This document shows, piece by piece, positions 49,255 through 59,554 of a stretch of DNA of 64,000 nucleotides. The notes under the pieces are model-generated. The model was not told the DNA's origin and searched no databases. It saw only the letters and a list, made by a program, of their open reading frames with translations. This stretch comes from Chitinophagaceae bacterium. Lineage in GTDB: Bacteria > Bacteroidota > Bacteroidia > Chitinophagales > Chitinophagaceae. The DNA lies in the NCBI GenBank assembly GCA_016702745.1, contig JADJDJ010000001.1, positions 1,426,001 through 1,490,000 on the forward strand, read 5' to 3'. How positions within the stretch are numbered: position 1 is the stretch's first letter; each line of letters begins with the position of its first letter. Both the position numbers and the translations under genes were made by a program.

Positions 49255-50287
49255 ATTATTATTGCTCCTGTTGCTTCCCATTCTTGCCTTATCTGCGCAA
49301 CAACAGGGAAAGAAACATGAATACAAACGACTGGAACATTTCAGGGAAAGAAATATTTCCAAAACCTATCCGGCTTCCGGGAACACGCTGGTAATTGACA
49401 ACAGTTTTGGAGATGTAACCATCACAACCGGTGGTAGTGAAATAAAAGTGGATGTACATATCGAAGCCAGCTCTTCCAACAAGGAGCATGCAGATAAAAT
49501 TTTTGAGAACCTGGATGTGGCAGACAGTAAGGAAGGGAATACCGTAAAATTCAAAACCAGCACCAACAAGAATAACAAGGGGGATAATTATAACTGTAAA
49601 AACTGTAACAGCTCCATGATGATCAGTTATAAAGTACAGTTGCCGTCCGGCACCCCGCTGACCATTGAGAATTCTTTTGGGGACATCATCTTACCTGATT
49701 ACAACGGACCGGTTAATCTGACCAGCAAATTCGGTGACCTTCAAACCGGTGCTTTATCCAAAGCAGAAAAAATTCAGTCTGAATTTGGCGGCGTCAATAT
49801 CAAAGAAGTGAATAACCTGAACAGCAGTTTTAAATTCTCAACGGTAACAATCGGCAGCCTGGGCGGAAACAACAAAATCAATCTGGAATTCTGTAAGGGA
49901 AGCAGGATCAATCTGGCCGGCAATCTATCTTCCCTGGATTTAAAAGAATCCTATAGCCTTATAAATCTGGTACCCTCTTCCGGATTTTCGGCCAGCTATG
50001 ATATCCGTACCAGTTATAGTTCATTTAAAAACAAAACGAATGCGGACATCAAACGCACAGATGAACCTGACCAGTACGGACCTGATGCTGACCGTCATTA
50101 TGAAGGGCGGTCCGGTTCCGGTTCTGTTAAAATAGATATCCGCTCCAGTTTTGGAAAACTGATCCTTGGAGAAGCCACTGCCGAAGAAATGAAAGAAAAA
50201 GAAAAGCATAAAGGGACAGGGCAAAGTCATCTGATCAAACCACTGCAAATACAGGGCTGTTCTTCAGGAATGGCCCTATTTTTTTAA
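49238..50287 (+). CDS. Exported DUF4097-like beta-helix/adhesin-type protein
   Basis: 349 residues with a signal peptide (LLLLLLLPILALSAQ). The body consists of repeated short strands with NSFGDVTI, NSFGDIIL, SKFGDLQTG, SEFGGVNI and SSFGKLIL motifs, giving a beta-solenoid-like ladder of the DUF4097/DUF2807 kind. A CKNCNSS stretch stands at about residue 119. It is third in the sigma-factor cassette. The last about 15 codons run into a GGGC/GCCC hairpin with a T tract (50255-50285), so the true C-terminus may be shorter and a further indel near 50220 is possible. Confidence 0.72.
   Translation: MKKRFKLLLLLLLPILALSAQQQGKKHEYKRLEHFRERNISKTYPASGNTLVIDNSFGDVTITTGGSEIKVDVHIEASSSNKEHADKIFENLDVADSKEGNTVKFKTSTNKNNKGDNYNCKNCNSSMMISYKVQLPSGTPLTIENSFGDIILPDYNGPVNLTSKFGDLQTGALSKAEKIQSEFGGVNIKEVNNLNSSFKFSTVTIGSLGGNNKINLEFCKGSRINLAGNLSSLDLKESYSLINLVPSSGFSASYDIRTSYSSFKNKTNADIKRTDEPDQYGPDADRHYEGRSGSGSVKIDIRSSFGKLILGEATAEEMKEKEKHKGTGQSHLIKPLQIQGCSSGMALFF
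50253..50286 (+). terminator. Hairpin terminator between convergent genes
   Basis: AGGGC and GCCCT pair around a loop of about 14 bases and are followed by ATTTTTTT. It overlaps the last codons of the DUF4097-like gene and the end of the convergent aldehyde dehydrogenase gene, and could stop transcription from the left side. Confidence 0.5.
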
Positions 50288-51746
50288 TTCATTATTCACG
50301 GTTCGCCAGATGCCCAGCGGATTAATTTCCTTCAGTGCCTCCGGTAACAGACTATCGGGCCAGTTCTGATAAGCAAGTGGACGTACAAATCTTTTGATGG
50401 CATCAGCCCCAACCGATCCAAAGCGGGCATCAGTAGTGGATGGAAACGGACCTCCATGCTGCATGCTCAGACAAACTTCCACTCCGGTCGGAACGCCGTT
50501 CAGGATCAAGCGACCACAAATATTTATCACCAGTTCCACCAGTTCCTTGTGTTCCTCTATATCAGCTTCAGTTGCCATCAGCGTGGCGGTCAACTGTCCT
50601 TCCAAATGCCGTACTACTTCCTGTAATTCTGTTTTGTCTTTACAACGGATCAACAATGAAAAAGGTCCAAATACTTCCTGATGAAGCAATGGGTTACTGA
50701 TAAAATCTTTTCCGCTCACCGCAGCCAGCGCCGCAGCCCCCTGCCCTTCTGTTTCGCTTGAACTTGCCTGTGCCAGGGTAGCTACTCCAGCCTGTGACAG
50801 GGTCAATTCCTTTTTGCTGATGTAATTTTTATAGATGCCCTCGTGCAACATGGGGGCCGGTATAGTTTTACTGATCTCATCACTTAATGCGGTACTGAAT
50901 GCATTCAGCTCTTCCCCTTCTATACCAATTAATAATCCCGGATTGGTGCAAAACTGTCCTACGCCCAGTGTGATGGATCCAGCATAGGCTTTTGCCAGTT
51001 CGGTGGCTGATTCTTTTAATTTGCCAGGCAGGAGGAAGACCGGATTGATGCTGCTCATCTCAGCAAAAACCGGAATGGGTTCTTTTCTTTGATTGGCCCA
51101 GTCGAATAATTGTTTACCCCCGGCAAAGGACCCGGTAAATCCGACCGATTTTGTATAAGGATGTTCAACCAATGCCCTGCCTACTTCAAAACCGGCTCCC
51201 TGCAAATGGGTGAAGACGCCATTTGGCATATGGCATTCGGCTGCTGCTTTTAAAATAGCACGGGCCATCAATTCACTGGTACCTGGATGGGCCGGATGGG
51301 CTTTTACAATCACCGGGCATCCTGCTGCCAATGCACTGGCGGTATCACCACCTGCAGTGGAATAAGCAAATGGAAAATTCGAAGCACCAAAAACCAAAAC
51401 GGGTCCAACCGGAACCATCATTTTCCGGATATCCGGTTTAGGAGGCGTTTTATCTGCAATTGCTGTATCAATTCTTGCTTCCAGCCAGTCTCCTTTCTCA
51501 TGCATCAGCATAACTGCTGAGCTGGAACATGGTTCTTGCCCTTTCATTACGTAAGCGGGCTTCAGGCAGGTTGGTTTCTCTACCGGTAACCTGCAGCAGT
51601 TCAGCTCCCAGGGCCTCTATTTCCCTGGCAATGGCGCGCATGAAATCAGCTCTTTGTTTCAGGCTTGTATTCCGGTAAATATGAAAGGCACTCCAGGCCA
51701 GTTCCATGGCCCGGTTGATTTCCTGCGATGATGCATCCTTGAACAT
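50276..51746 (-). CDS. Aldehyde dehydrogenase, probable 2-oxoglutarate semialdehyde dehydrogenase (frameshifted)
   Basis: Pieces 51498-51746 and 50276-51547 make about 488 residues. The catalytic Cys is in GVGQFCTNPG, the Glu in IPVFAEMSSINP and the NADP site region in VFGASNFPFAYSTAGGDTASALAAGCPVIVKAHP. The C-terminal SLLPEALKEINPLGIWRTVNN is typical of the 2,5-dioxopentanoate dehydrogenase (KGSADH) class. The net frame change is +1 (one base inserted or two lost) between about 51498 and 51547. The enzyme would oxidise 2-oxoglutarate semialdehyde to 2-oxoglutarate. It lies 29 bases after the DapA-family gene, consistent with the last two steps of hydroxyproline breakdown; L-arabinose or glucarate routes could share the same step. 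Confidence 0.85.
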
Positions 51747-51775
51747 GATATTTTTTTAAAAATGATAGGTGTTGA

Positions 51776-52672
51776 TTATAATGAAGGCCTGGCAGCAATA
51801 CCGTCATTGATGATTTTCAAAATTCTTTCTCTTTCATCTCCTTCCAGTATCAGCCTTGGAGCCCGTACATATTCTGACCCGATGCCTGTTCCGGCGGCGG
51901 CCAGCTTTATATACTGAACCAGTTTGGGATGAATATCCAGTTCCAGCAGGGGCATGAACCAGCGGTAAATGGTCCTGGCTTCTTCCAGTCTTCCCTGTAA
52001 GACCAGGTTATAAATAGCGGTGGTTTCTTTGGGGAAGGCGCAAACCAGTCCGGCCACCCAGCCATCTGCACCAAGGCATAATTCTTCCATTGCTAATGTA
52101 TCCACCCCGCACAAAACTTTGAAACGGTCACCAAAGCGGTTCTTCATCCTGGTCAGGTTGGTCACATCTCTTGAACTTTCTTTTAAAGCAGTGATATTGT
52201 CACATTCAACCAACTGATCAAACATATCAGGACGGGTATCTATTTTATAATCCGGTGGATTATTATAAATCATGATAGGGAGGTCGGTGGTTTTAGCCAC
52301 TGCTTTAAAAAAAGTAATGGTTTCCCGGTCATCTGTTTTATACCTCATGGGCGGCAGCAACATTAAACCATCGGCACCCCATTTTTTAGCAAGGGCGGCC
52401 TGCCTGACTGCTTCTGTGGTGGTTGATTCGGCAATATTGACGATCACCGGTATCCGGCCATTGATATACTCCACAGAAAATTCAGTGAGCGACTCTTTTT
52501 CTTTTTCTGTGATCGTACTGGCTTCCCCCAGGGATCCGCCAATGATAATACCGTGAATACCGGCATCCAGTTGCGCCTGCAAATTGGTTTGATACATACT
52601 GATATCCAGTTGCTCCTCCTTTGTAAAAGGGGTGAGCAATGCCGGAAATACACCTTTCCATTCAAATGCCAT
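51776..52672 (-). CDS. DapA-family lyase, probable 1-pyrroline-4-hydroxy-2-carboxylate deaminase
   Basis: 298 residues, a full TIM barrel. The Schiff-base Lys is in ITALKESSRDVT, the Tyr in MIYNNPPDYKID and the pyruvate-type loop in GGSLGEASTITEKEK. DapA relatives share these residues, so substrate comes from context: directly followed by the 2-oxoglutarate semialdehyde dehydrogenase gene, with a hydroxyproline epimerase and a D-amino-acid dehydrogenase elsewhere in the window. In that role it removes water and ammonia from 1-pyrroline-4-hydroxy-2-carboxylate. A general N-acetylneuraminate-lyase-like or KDG-aldolase activity cannot be excluded. Confidence 0.82.
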   Translation of the reverse strand: MAFEWKGVFPALLTPFTKEEQLDISMYQTNLQAQLDAGIHGIIIGGSLGEASTITEKEKESLTEFSVEYINGRIPVIVNIAESTTTEAVRQAALAKKWGADGLMLLPPMRYKTDDRETITFFKAVAKTTDLPIMIYNNPPDYKIDTRPDMFDQLVECDNITALKESSRDVTNLTRMKNRFGDRFKVLCGVDTLAMEELCLGADGWVAGLVCAFPKETTAIYNLVLQGRLEEARTIYRWFMPLLELDIHPKLVQYIKLAAAGTGIGSEYVRAPRLILEGDERERILKIINDGIAARPSL

Positions 52673-52817
52673 AGTTATTGATTTTGAAGCACTAAAGTTA
52701 AGGCAAATGGCCTTTCTTCCCTCGCCTGATCCGTTCCCATTTATTCTTTGAACAGAATGTACAATATCTCGCTTTTCCGATTATTTTACAGGTCGAAAAT
52801 CAATAAACCCCCTGTAC

Positions 52818-55800
52818 ATGAAATTTAATTTTACCCGTCCGGGATTTTTGCTTTTATGGGTATTGATCACCGGATCACTCCATGCCCAACTGCTTACCGA
52901 TTATACCCTGCTGCTGCAAACAGGTTCTTACCTGCCACCCGAAAATGCCAGGAACATCACCCGGGGAAATGATTTATTCAACAAAAGCAGATTCAACGGA
53001 AAAAATTACCTGCTGATTCAATTTAACAGCATCCCTCCTTTCCAGGAAAGGGAAGCGCTGAAGCTGGCCGGCATTGAATTGATAGATTATATTCCCAACC
53101 ATGCATATACAGCTGTTATTAGTGGGGAGGCTGACCTGAACAGACTGAACAACGCAGGGGCCAGAAGTATTTTTGCATTGACAGCTGCGCAAAAAGGAAC
53201 TACTGAAGTGTTAAGTGGTCCCGTACTCCCTCATGCTGTAAAACAGACCGGATATGCAGATATCAATATACTCACGTATGAAAAACTCTCTGCCGCTTCT
53301 ATTAACCAGGCCATTAACCGGCTCGGGGGTAGTATTATTGAAGAAACGCCGGTTTTCCGCATGCTGACGGTAAGAATTCCTTCATCCAAAAGAATGGAAT
53401 TGGCTGCTCTCCCATTTGTACAATCGATTTCTTCTATTGACCCGCCCAACCAACCTGAAAATTTACTAGGAAGAAGTCTCCATCGTGTGAATGTTCTTTA
53501 GGATGGAATCAGAAACCTGAAAGGCGACGGGCTGAGTATCGGCATCTGGGATGAAATCTGCAGTCCGCATCTTGATTTTTCTCCCACCGGGCGAATGACC
53601 CAAATGGAAAGTGGCAGTCCGGGTAGTCATGGCACACACGTTTCGGGAACAGTAGGTGGAAAAGGAATCATCAATCCGATTGCCCGCGGGATGGCTCCTA
53701 ACGCCAATATATTTTCCTATAATGGCTTTAATAATGATGTGCAGGTGGAAATGGCCACGGCCATTCCTGCCAATACCCTGATCTCCAGTAATCACTCCTA
53801 TCATGACGGTCTCGGTGTTCAATGTGGTGTAACCGGTAACTCTGTAGCCTACACCCTTCGCTCCCGCAATACAGACCTGAACCTGAATAATTTTCCTTAC
53901 CATATCCATTGTCATTCTGCTGGGAATAATCAAAGTAATTGTGCAGGTGGCTGGGGAACGATTACCGGAACCGGTAAATCCGCCAAGAACAATCTGGTGG
54001 TCGGGAGTATCAGCACAGCGGAGGCCTTATCGTCCTTCAGCAGTTGCGGACCTGTTCACGATGGCAGGATCAAACCAGAAATTGTAGCGATGGGTTCCAA
54101 TGTATTTTCAACTTATACGCCGTTAAACACTTATAATACTATTTCCGGAACATCTATGTCAACACCCGGTATTACCGGAACAGTTGCTGTTTTAGCTCAA
54201 CGATACAAACAACTGAATGGTAATGTGAATCCTCCTTCGCACCTGATCAAAAATATTGCCTGTAATGCTGCTACAGACCTTGGTAATGCAGGACCTGATT
54301 ATCGTTTTGGTTTTGGAAGAATAGATGCATTGAAATCTGTCAGGATTCTTGAAAACAATACTTACATATTGAATACTGTGGCCACCGGTGGCAGTAATGA
54401 TATTAACATTACTGTACCTGCCGGTGCAACCCGGCTGAAAGTAATGTTGAACTGGAACGACCCGGCTGCAACCGCCAATGCCTCTTTTGCCCTGATCAAT
54501 AATCTTGACCTGCGGGTAATTGAAGGTGCTAATACTACCTTACCATGGATATTGGACAGGATGAACCCGGCAAATGCAGCGACAAGGGCTGATGATAATA
54601 TCAGCAATATTGAACAGGTCACCATTGATAATCCCACAGCCGGTACCTATACATTGAGAGTGAACGGAGAATCCATCACTACTGGTCCTAATCAGGCTTA
54701 TGCCCTTAGCTGGATCATTGATATGCCTGGTATTGAAGTGATTTATCCGAATGGCAATGAATCATTCAGCCCCGGTAGCAGTGAAACCATTACCTGGAAT
54801 AATGCGGGTGTGACCGGCAACCAAACCGTAGAGTATTCATTAGACAATGGTGGTACCTGGACAACCATCAGCACCGTCAGCGCCACTACCACCCGATTAA
54901 CCTGGACCGTCCCCGCTGCCTTTACATCAACAGCCAGAATCCGTGTGAGTAACGGATCACTGACGGATCAAAGTGACAATGGTTTTAAAATTCTGGGAAC
55001 AGTAACCGGTTTCAGCGGAAACAATGCCACTTGTAATGCCGGAGAAATTAATTTCAGCTGGACAGCGGTTGCTAATGCCAACGCCTACGATATTTATTCG
55101 CTGGATAATAGCGGTAATTTCAATTTACTTACTGCCAATATCAGCGGAACCAGCTTTACGGCCACCGGATTAACACCGGGTGCCAGTATGTGGTTTACCA
55201 TCAGAGCAAAGAATACTACCAATAATGCGGAAAGTGAAAGAGCCAATGCTATTAATGTTTCTGCCTCCACTGGCGGTGGTGGTATTGGCAATGCCGGGTC
55301 TATTACCGGCTCCAACTCCATTTGTGGTAATCCCAATGCTGTAAACTATTCCATCAGCGCAGTTCCGGGTGCTACTACTTATACCTGGACGGTTCCTCCG
55401 GGCGCTGTGATTGCTTCAGGTCAGGGTAATACGAATATCACGGTCAACTATCAAGCCGGAAGCACTAATGGTAATGTTACGGTAACAGCAGGTAACGGAT
55501 CCTGTTCTTCCACACCCAGTCTGTCAGTAACGATCAATCCACTCCCGGCAGCACCAGCCAGTGGTGGCAATCAAAGCCAGACTGTTTGTTTACCAAATGC
55601 AATACCAGTCTTAACCGCATCCGCTACAGTTCCCGGTGGACATACCGTCAGATGGTATAATGCTTCAACTGGAGGCACCATTGTCAGTCCCACACTCAGT
55701 TCGGCTGGTACGGTTACATATTATGCGGCCAGTCTGCATACCGCCAGCGGTTGTGAAAGCAATAGCCGTACAGCTGTTACTTTGTCAATTACAACTGTTG

Positions 55801-56744
55801 CGCAAACTACAGTCAGCACTTCAGGTGTTACTACATTCTGTCAGGGCGGATCAGTTACCCTGACGGCCAGCAGCGGTTCTTCATATAATTGGAGTAATGG
55901 GGCTACCAGTTCATCTATCGTAGTAAACACAACAGGGAATTACACAGTAACAGTGACCAATTCCGGTTGTACCAGTACCTCCCCGGCCGTGAATGTAGTG
56001 GTGAATCCTATACCCCTGCAGCGATCAGTGCCAGTGGTCCGCTTAATTTCTGTCAGGGAAATAATGTAACCCTTACTGCAACAGCAGGGGCAACTTATAG
56101 CTGGAGCAATGGGGCAAGCAGTCAGTCAATTGTGGCTTCAAGCACTGGCAATTATTCGGTAACTATTACCAGTGCTGCTGGTTGTTCTGCCAGTTCTGCT
56201 GCCACTGCTGTCAGTGTTAGTCCGAACCCTGTTGTCAGTATCAGTGCCTCGCCGTTTACGCGTTTATTCCCCGGTCTCAGTACCAACCTCACTGCCAATG
56301 TAAACCCGGCCGGGTCCTACAACTATACCTGGTACAGGGATAATTTACAGGTACCCGGCGCCAACACCGCTTCCTTGACGGGGATTGATCCTACTGAATT
56401 GGGTAGTTATGAAGTTACTGTTACCAACAGCAGTGGCTTGCCCTGTTCCAACACATCCCAGCTTACTGATCAGTGACTCTGCGATCAATAAATTATTCAT
56501 TCTTCCCAATCCGAATAACGGGAAGTTTGATGTGGTATATCATAATATTGGCACCAATACTTATACGCTGAAAATCTATGATTCCAAAGGGGCCTATGTA
56601 TTTGAAAAATCATACACCATCAGTGCGCCTTATCAGCGGATGGAAGTGAATATGAAGAATCCGGGAAGAAAAGGATTATACCATATTGTACTGGCCGGAA
56701 GCGGCGGTGCCAAACTGGCTAGCGGAAAAGTGTTGATACAATAA
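52818..56744 (+). CDS. Secreted subtilisin-like protease with C-terminal T9SS sorting domain (broken in three places)
   Basis: Frames at 52818-53501, 53502-56069, 55967-56476 and 56385-56744 form one gene of about 1308 codons. Signal peptide (LLWVLITGSLHAQ), then a propeptide-like domain (to about 225). S8 catalytic residues: Asp in IGIWDE, His in GSHGTHVSGT, Asn in HSAGNN and Ser in SGTSMSTPG. A jelly-roll like that of KP-43 proteases follows (VMLNWNDPAA.. NNLDLRVIEG), then fibronectin- and Ig-like repeats and a type A sorting domain (LFILPNPNNGKFDVVY.. ). Lesions: in-frame TAG 53499-53501 where CAG would give VNVLQDG; C4 run 56013-56016 (one base missing); a +1 change near 56445-56470. Expected to be exported by type IX secretion. 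Confidence 0.85.
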
Positions 56745-56760
56745 TTAATAAAATGCTGCG

Positions 56761-56813
56761 AAGGCACAAAGACACTAATGAGAGACGTTTAAATCTTAGT
56801 GTCTTTGTGCCTT
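56761..56813. repeat. 18-bp perfect inverted repeat (bidirectional hairpin)
   Basis: AAGGCACAAAGACACTAA at 56761-56778 and its exact reverse complement at 56796-56813 enclose a 17-base loop. It sits between the convergent protease and ppk1 genes, so it probably ends transcripts from both sides. The motif resembles the dispersed 'cacaaagacacta' repeats found in many Bacteroidota. Confidence 0.75.
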
Positions 56814-56857
56814 TGTGGCAAAAAAATAACGCTTGTAAAAACTCCTTTATTGAATAC

Positions 56858-58957
56858 TTAATTAAACTGCCCGCATTTATTTTTCACATATTCATAAATG
56901 CTTTGCTGTGCGGCCTGTGGTTCAAGTCCGGATGATAAGACCCGCAGGTTATGAGCAGCGCCGGTGATCACATCACTGCTGATCAGCACGGCCTTCTGGT
57001 TATCGGTAAGTTGCAAACGAAGTATATCATCTATTTCTTTGCATTGAGATTTGTCATAAACCGGAAAACATACTTCAATCCGGCTATGCAGGTTACGGTT
57101 CATCCAGTCGGCGCTTCCCATAAAATATTCCGGTTCTCCGTTATTGTGAAATACAAAAACCCTGGCATGTTCAAGGTAACGGTCAATGATCCGGTATACC
57201 GTGATATTTTCACTTTGACCGGGTACACCGGGTGCCAGTGCACAGATGCTTCGAACCAGCATTTGTACTTTAACCCCGGCCCTGCTGGCCTTGTATAATT
57301 TTGCAATCATGGCCCTTTCCTGCAGGTTATTGACTTTAATAATGATGGAAGCAGGTTTGCCGGCCTTGGCATTTTCTATTTCCCGGTCTATTAACTGACT
57401 GAATCTCTTGATCAGGTTGAACTGGGATACCAGCAGGTGTTTGAAAGGAATTTTACCGTATTCGGTTGGTTGTATCCTTGACTGCAGGTAATCAAAAAGC
57501 CAGCCGAGTTCTGTACCAAATTCAGGGTTGGCGGTGAACATCACATGATCGGTATAAAACCGTCCGGTGGCTTCATTGAAATTGCCGGTGGCCAGGAATG
57601 AATAGTTCCGCAATTCCTTCCCTTCCATTCTTTTTATCAGGGCAACCTTGGCGTGTACTTTCAGTCTGGGTATGCTGTTGATGATCCGTACTCCGGCCAG
57701 TTTCATTTTCTTACTCCATTTCAGGTTATTGGCCTCATCAAATCTTGCCTTGAGTTCCACAAACACTGTTACTTTCTTCCCATTTCTTGCGGCACTGATC
57801 AGGGCATTCACAATATGTGAATCAGCTGCCACCCGGTACAGGGTTACATAAATCTCTTTAACTGTCGGATCAATGGCCGCTTCATTGAAATACCGTAGAA
57901 TATAATTGTAAGAATGGTAGGGCAAGTGAAGCATTCGCTCCTTATCCGTTATCGTTTGAAAAATAGATCGATGGGTATCAAATCCCGGATGTGAAACTGA
58001 AGGCCATGGACCATAAGTCAGTTTTCCTTTTTTGGGATTCGGCAAACCACCCAGGTCTTTCATATTGTGGTATCGACCACCTTCTGCCATCTCTTCTTCC
58101 CGGAGTAAAAAATACTGCTTAACAAATTCTCTTACCTCCGCCGGCATTGCTTTATCAAATAATAAACGGGTAGCATGACCGGCATCTCTTTTCTCCAGTT
58201 GCCTTTCAATTTTTTCCGCAATATCTCCTGTAAATTCATCTTCCACACTCATTTCTGCATCACGGGTCAGTTTCACGCTATAGGCACCATGTATCTTATA
58301 AGCGGGAAAAACTTCTTCCAGGTTTTCCCGGATCACATCATCCAGAAAAACCAGATAATGGTCATCACCCAGCATGGGCAATTCGGCAAAACGGGGCAAA
58401 TTAAATGAAGGGATATTCAATAAAGCATACGAATGTTTACCTCCTGCATCCGGTGCTTCTAAATCAACAATAAAATAAAGGGCATTATTTTCCAGAAAAA
58501 CCTGCGACTGGTTTTCTTTCTGTAAGATCAGGGGTTGTAAAAATGACAGTACTTTGGACAAAAAATATTCCCTGACAGTTTCTGCATGTTCCGGCCTGAC
58601 GGAATCTCCGTAATAAAGGCAGATATTATTCCGCTGTAATTCGGGAAGGATCTGTTCCCTTAATATCTTGCCGAATTCTTCCTGGTGCTGGAGAACGAGT
58701 GATTGTACCTGCCCCACCAGTTCCTTGGGATATTCATCTCTTAAAGATGTTTTTTTGGCATCAATACTGGTAAATGCAAAAATGGAAGGCATCCTGACCC
58801 GGAAAAATTCATCCAGATTGGATGAGAAAATGGATAAAAATGAAATCCGGCTATATAGGGGTACGCTGTTATCTGCGGCTTCCGAGAGCACCCGATGATT
58901 AAAACTCAGCCAACTCAGATCCCGATTCAGAAATACGTACTTATTTTCAGCTGCCAT
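56858..58957 (-). CDS. ppk1: Polyphosphate kinase 1
   Basis: 699 residues, intact, the normal length. Domain order: N-terminal (FLNRDLSWLSFNHRVLSEA), head domain (residues about 110-310), then the two catalytic C-domains with YHSYNYILRYFNEAA, the autophosphorylated His in RLKVHAKVALIKR, TGNFNEATGRFYTDH, and the second conserved His region in MGSADWMNRNLHSRIEV. The enzyme reversibly makes polyphosphate from ATP at the membrane. No ppx gene is adjacent. Confidence 0.95.
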   Translation of the reverse strand: MAAENKYVFLNRDLSWLSFNHRVLSEAADNSVPLYSRISFLSIFSSNLDEFFRVRMPSIFAFTSIDAKKTSLRDEYPKELVGQVQSLVLQHQEEFGKILREQILPELQRNNICLYYGDSVRPEHAETVREYFLSKVLSFLQPLILQKENQSQVFLENNALYFIVDLEAPDAGGKHSYALLNIPSFNLPRFAELPMLGDDHYLVFLDDVIRENLEEVFPAYKIHGAYSVKLTRDAEMSVEDEFTGDIAEKIERQLEKRDAGHATRLLFDKAMPAEVREFVKQYFLLREEEMAEGGRYHNMKDLGGLPNPKKGKLTYGPWPSVSHPGFDTHRSIFQTITDKERMLHLPYHSYNYILRYFNEAAIDPTVKEIYVTLYRVAADSHIVNALISAARNGKKVTVFVELKARFDEANNLKWSKKMKLAGVRIINSIPRLKVHAKVALIKRMEGKELRNYSFLATGNFNEATGRFYTDHVMFTANPEFGTELGWLFDYLQSRIQPTEYGKIPFKHLLVSQFNLIKRFSQLIDREIENAKAGKPASIIIKVNNLQERAMIAKLYKASRAGVKVQMLVRSICALAPGVPGQSENITVYRIIDRYLEHARVFVFHNNGEPEYFMGSADWMNRNLHSRIEVCFPVYDKSQCKEIDDILRLQLTDNQKAVLISSDVITGAAHNLRVLSSGLEPQAAQQSIYEYVKNKCGQFN

Positions 58958-59107
58958 ACAGTAGTAAGGTTTATGGACTAAGATAGGGTTTTTGGCTGAG
59001 CTGAGGAAGCGGGAGCCCTGAATAACAGGTTTTTACCTCAAATCATGACCAGGAAAGCTGATCTTGATCAGTCCCGGAACGGATCTGAAAATTTACCTTG
59101 CAGGCGG

Positions 59108-59508
59108 ATGAAAAACAGGATTAAATTTTTACTGGCAATGCTCCTGCTTTGCGGAACGACAGAGATACATCAGTTCCTCAAAATCCCCTGCTCATTACCC
59201 ATTACCAGCATCATAAAACAATTTACCAGGTATGACCCTGGTTGATTTCCTTCAACTTCATTACAATAGCCAGGAACATCCGAACGACAACGATGATCAG
59301 GAAGATGAGGAATTACCCTTCCGGTCAGCCGGAACGATTGCCCATATTGATCCCTTTTCAGCCTCTGCTGAAAGAATTGCAATTGCCTTCACCCAGACTT
59401 ACCCAACAATCAGAATACTCCCTTTATCAGGGTGGCAACCCCCGCCATCTTGCCTTTGCCATTTTCCACCCACCCCAATCCGGTCAGGAAGCACCGAATG
59501 GCATATGA
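59108..59508 (+). CDS. Small exported protein, fragmentary through several frameshifts
   Basis: From ATG 59108 a signal-like N-terminus (MKNRIKFLLAMLLLCGTTEIHQFLKIP) continues as LLITHYQHHKTIYQG if one C is added to the C4 run 59185-59188, and on to MTLVDFLQLHYNSQEHPNDND..LPFRSAG if one G is added at 59229-59230. A third change near 59420 would lead to GGNPRHLAFAIFHPPQSGQE and the stop at 59508. The pattern (H-Y near the start, acidic centre, IFHPP end) recalls short uncharacterised Bacteroidota proteins linked to metal or redox loci, but I cannot name the family. It precedes the membrane gene at 59555. Confidence 0.45.
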
Positions 59509-59554
59509 ACGGTTGATATTGTATCGGCCCATTTTTAATTTAAAATTTTCAAAT

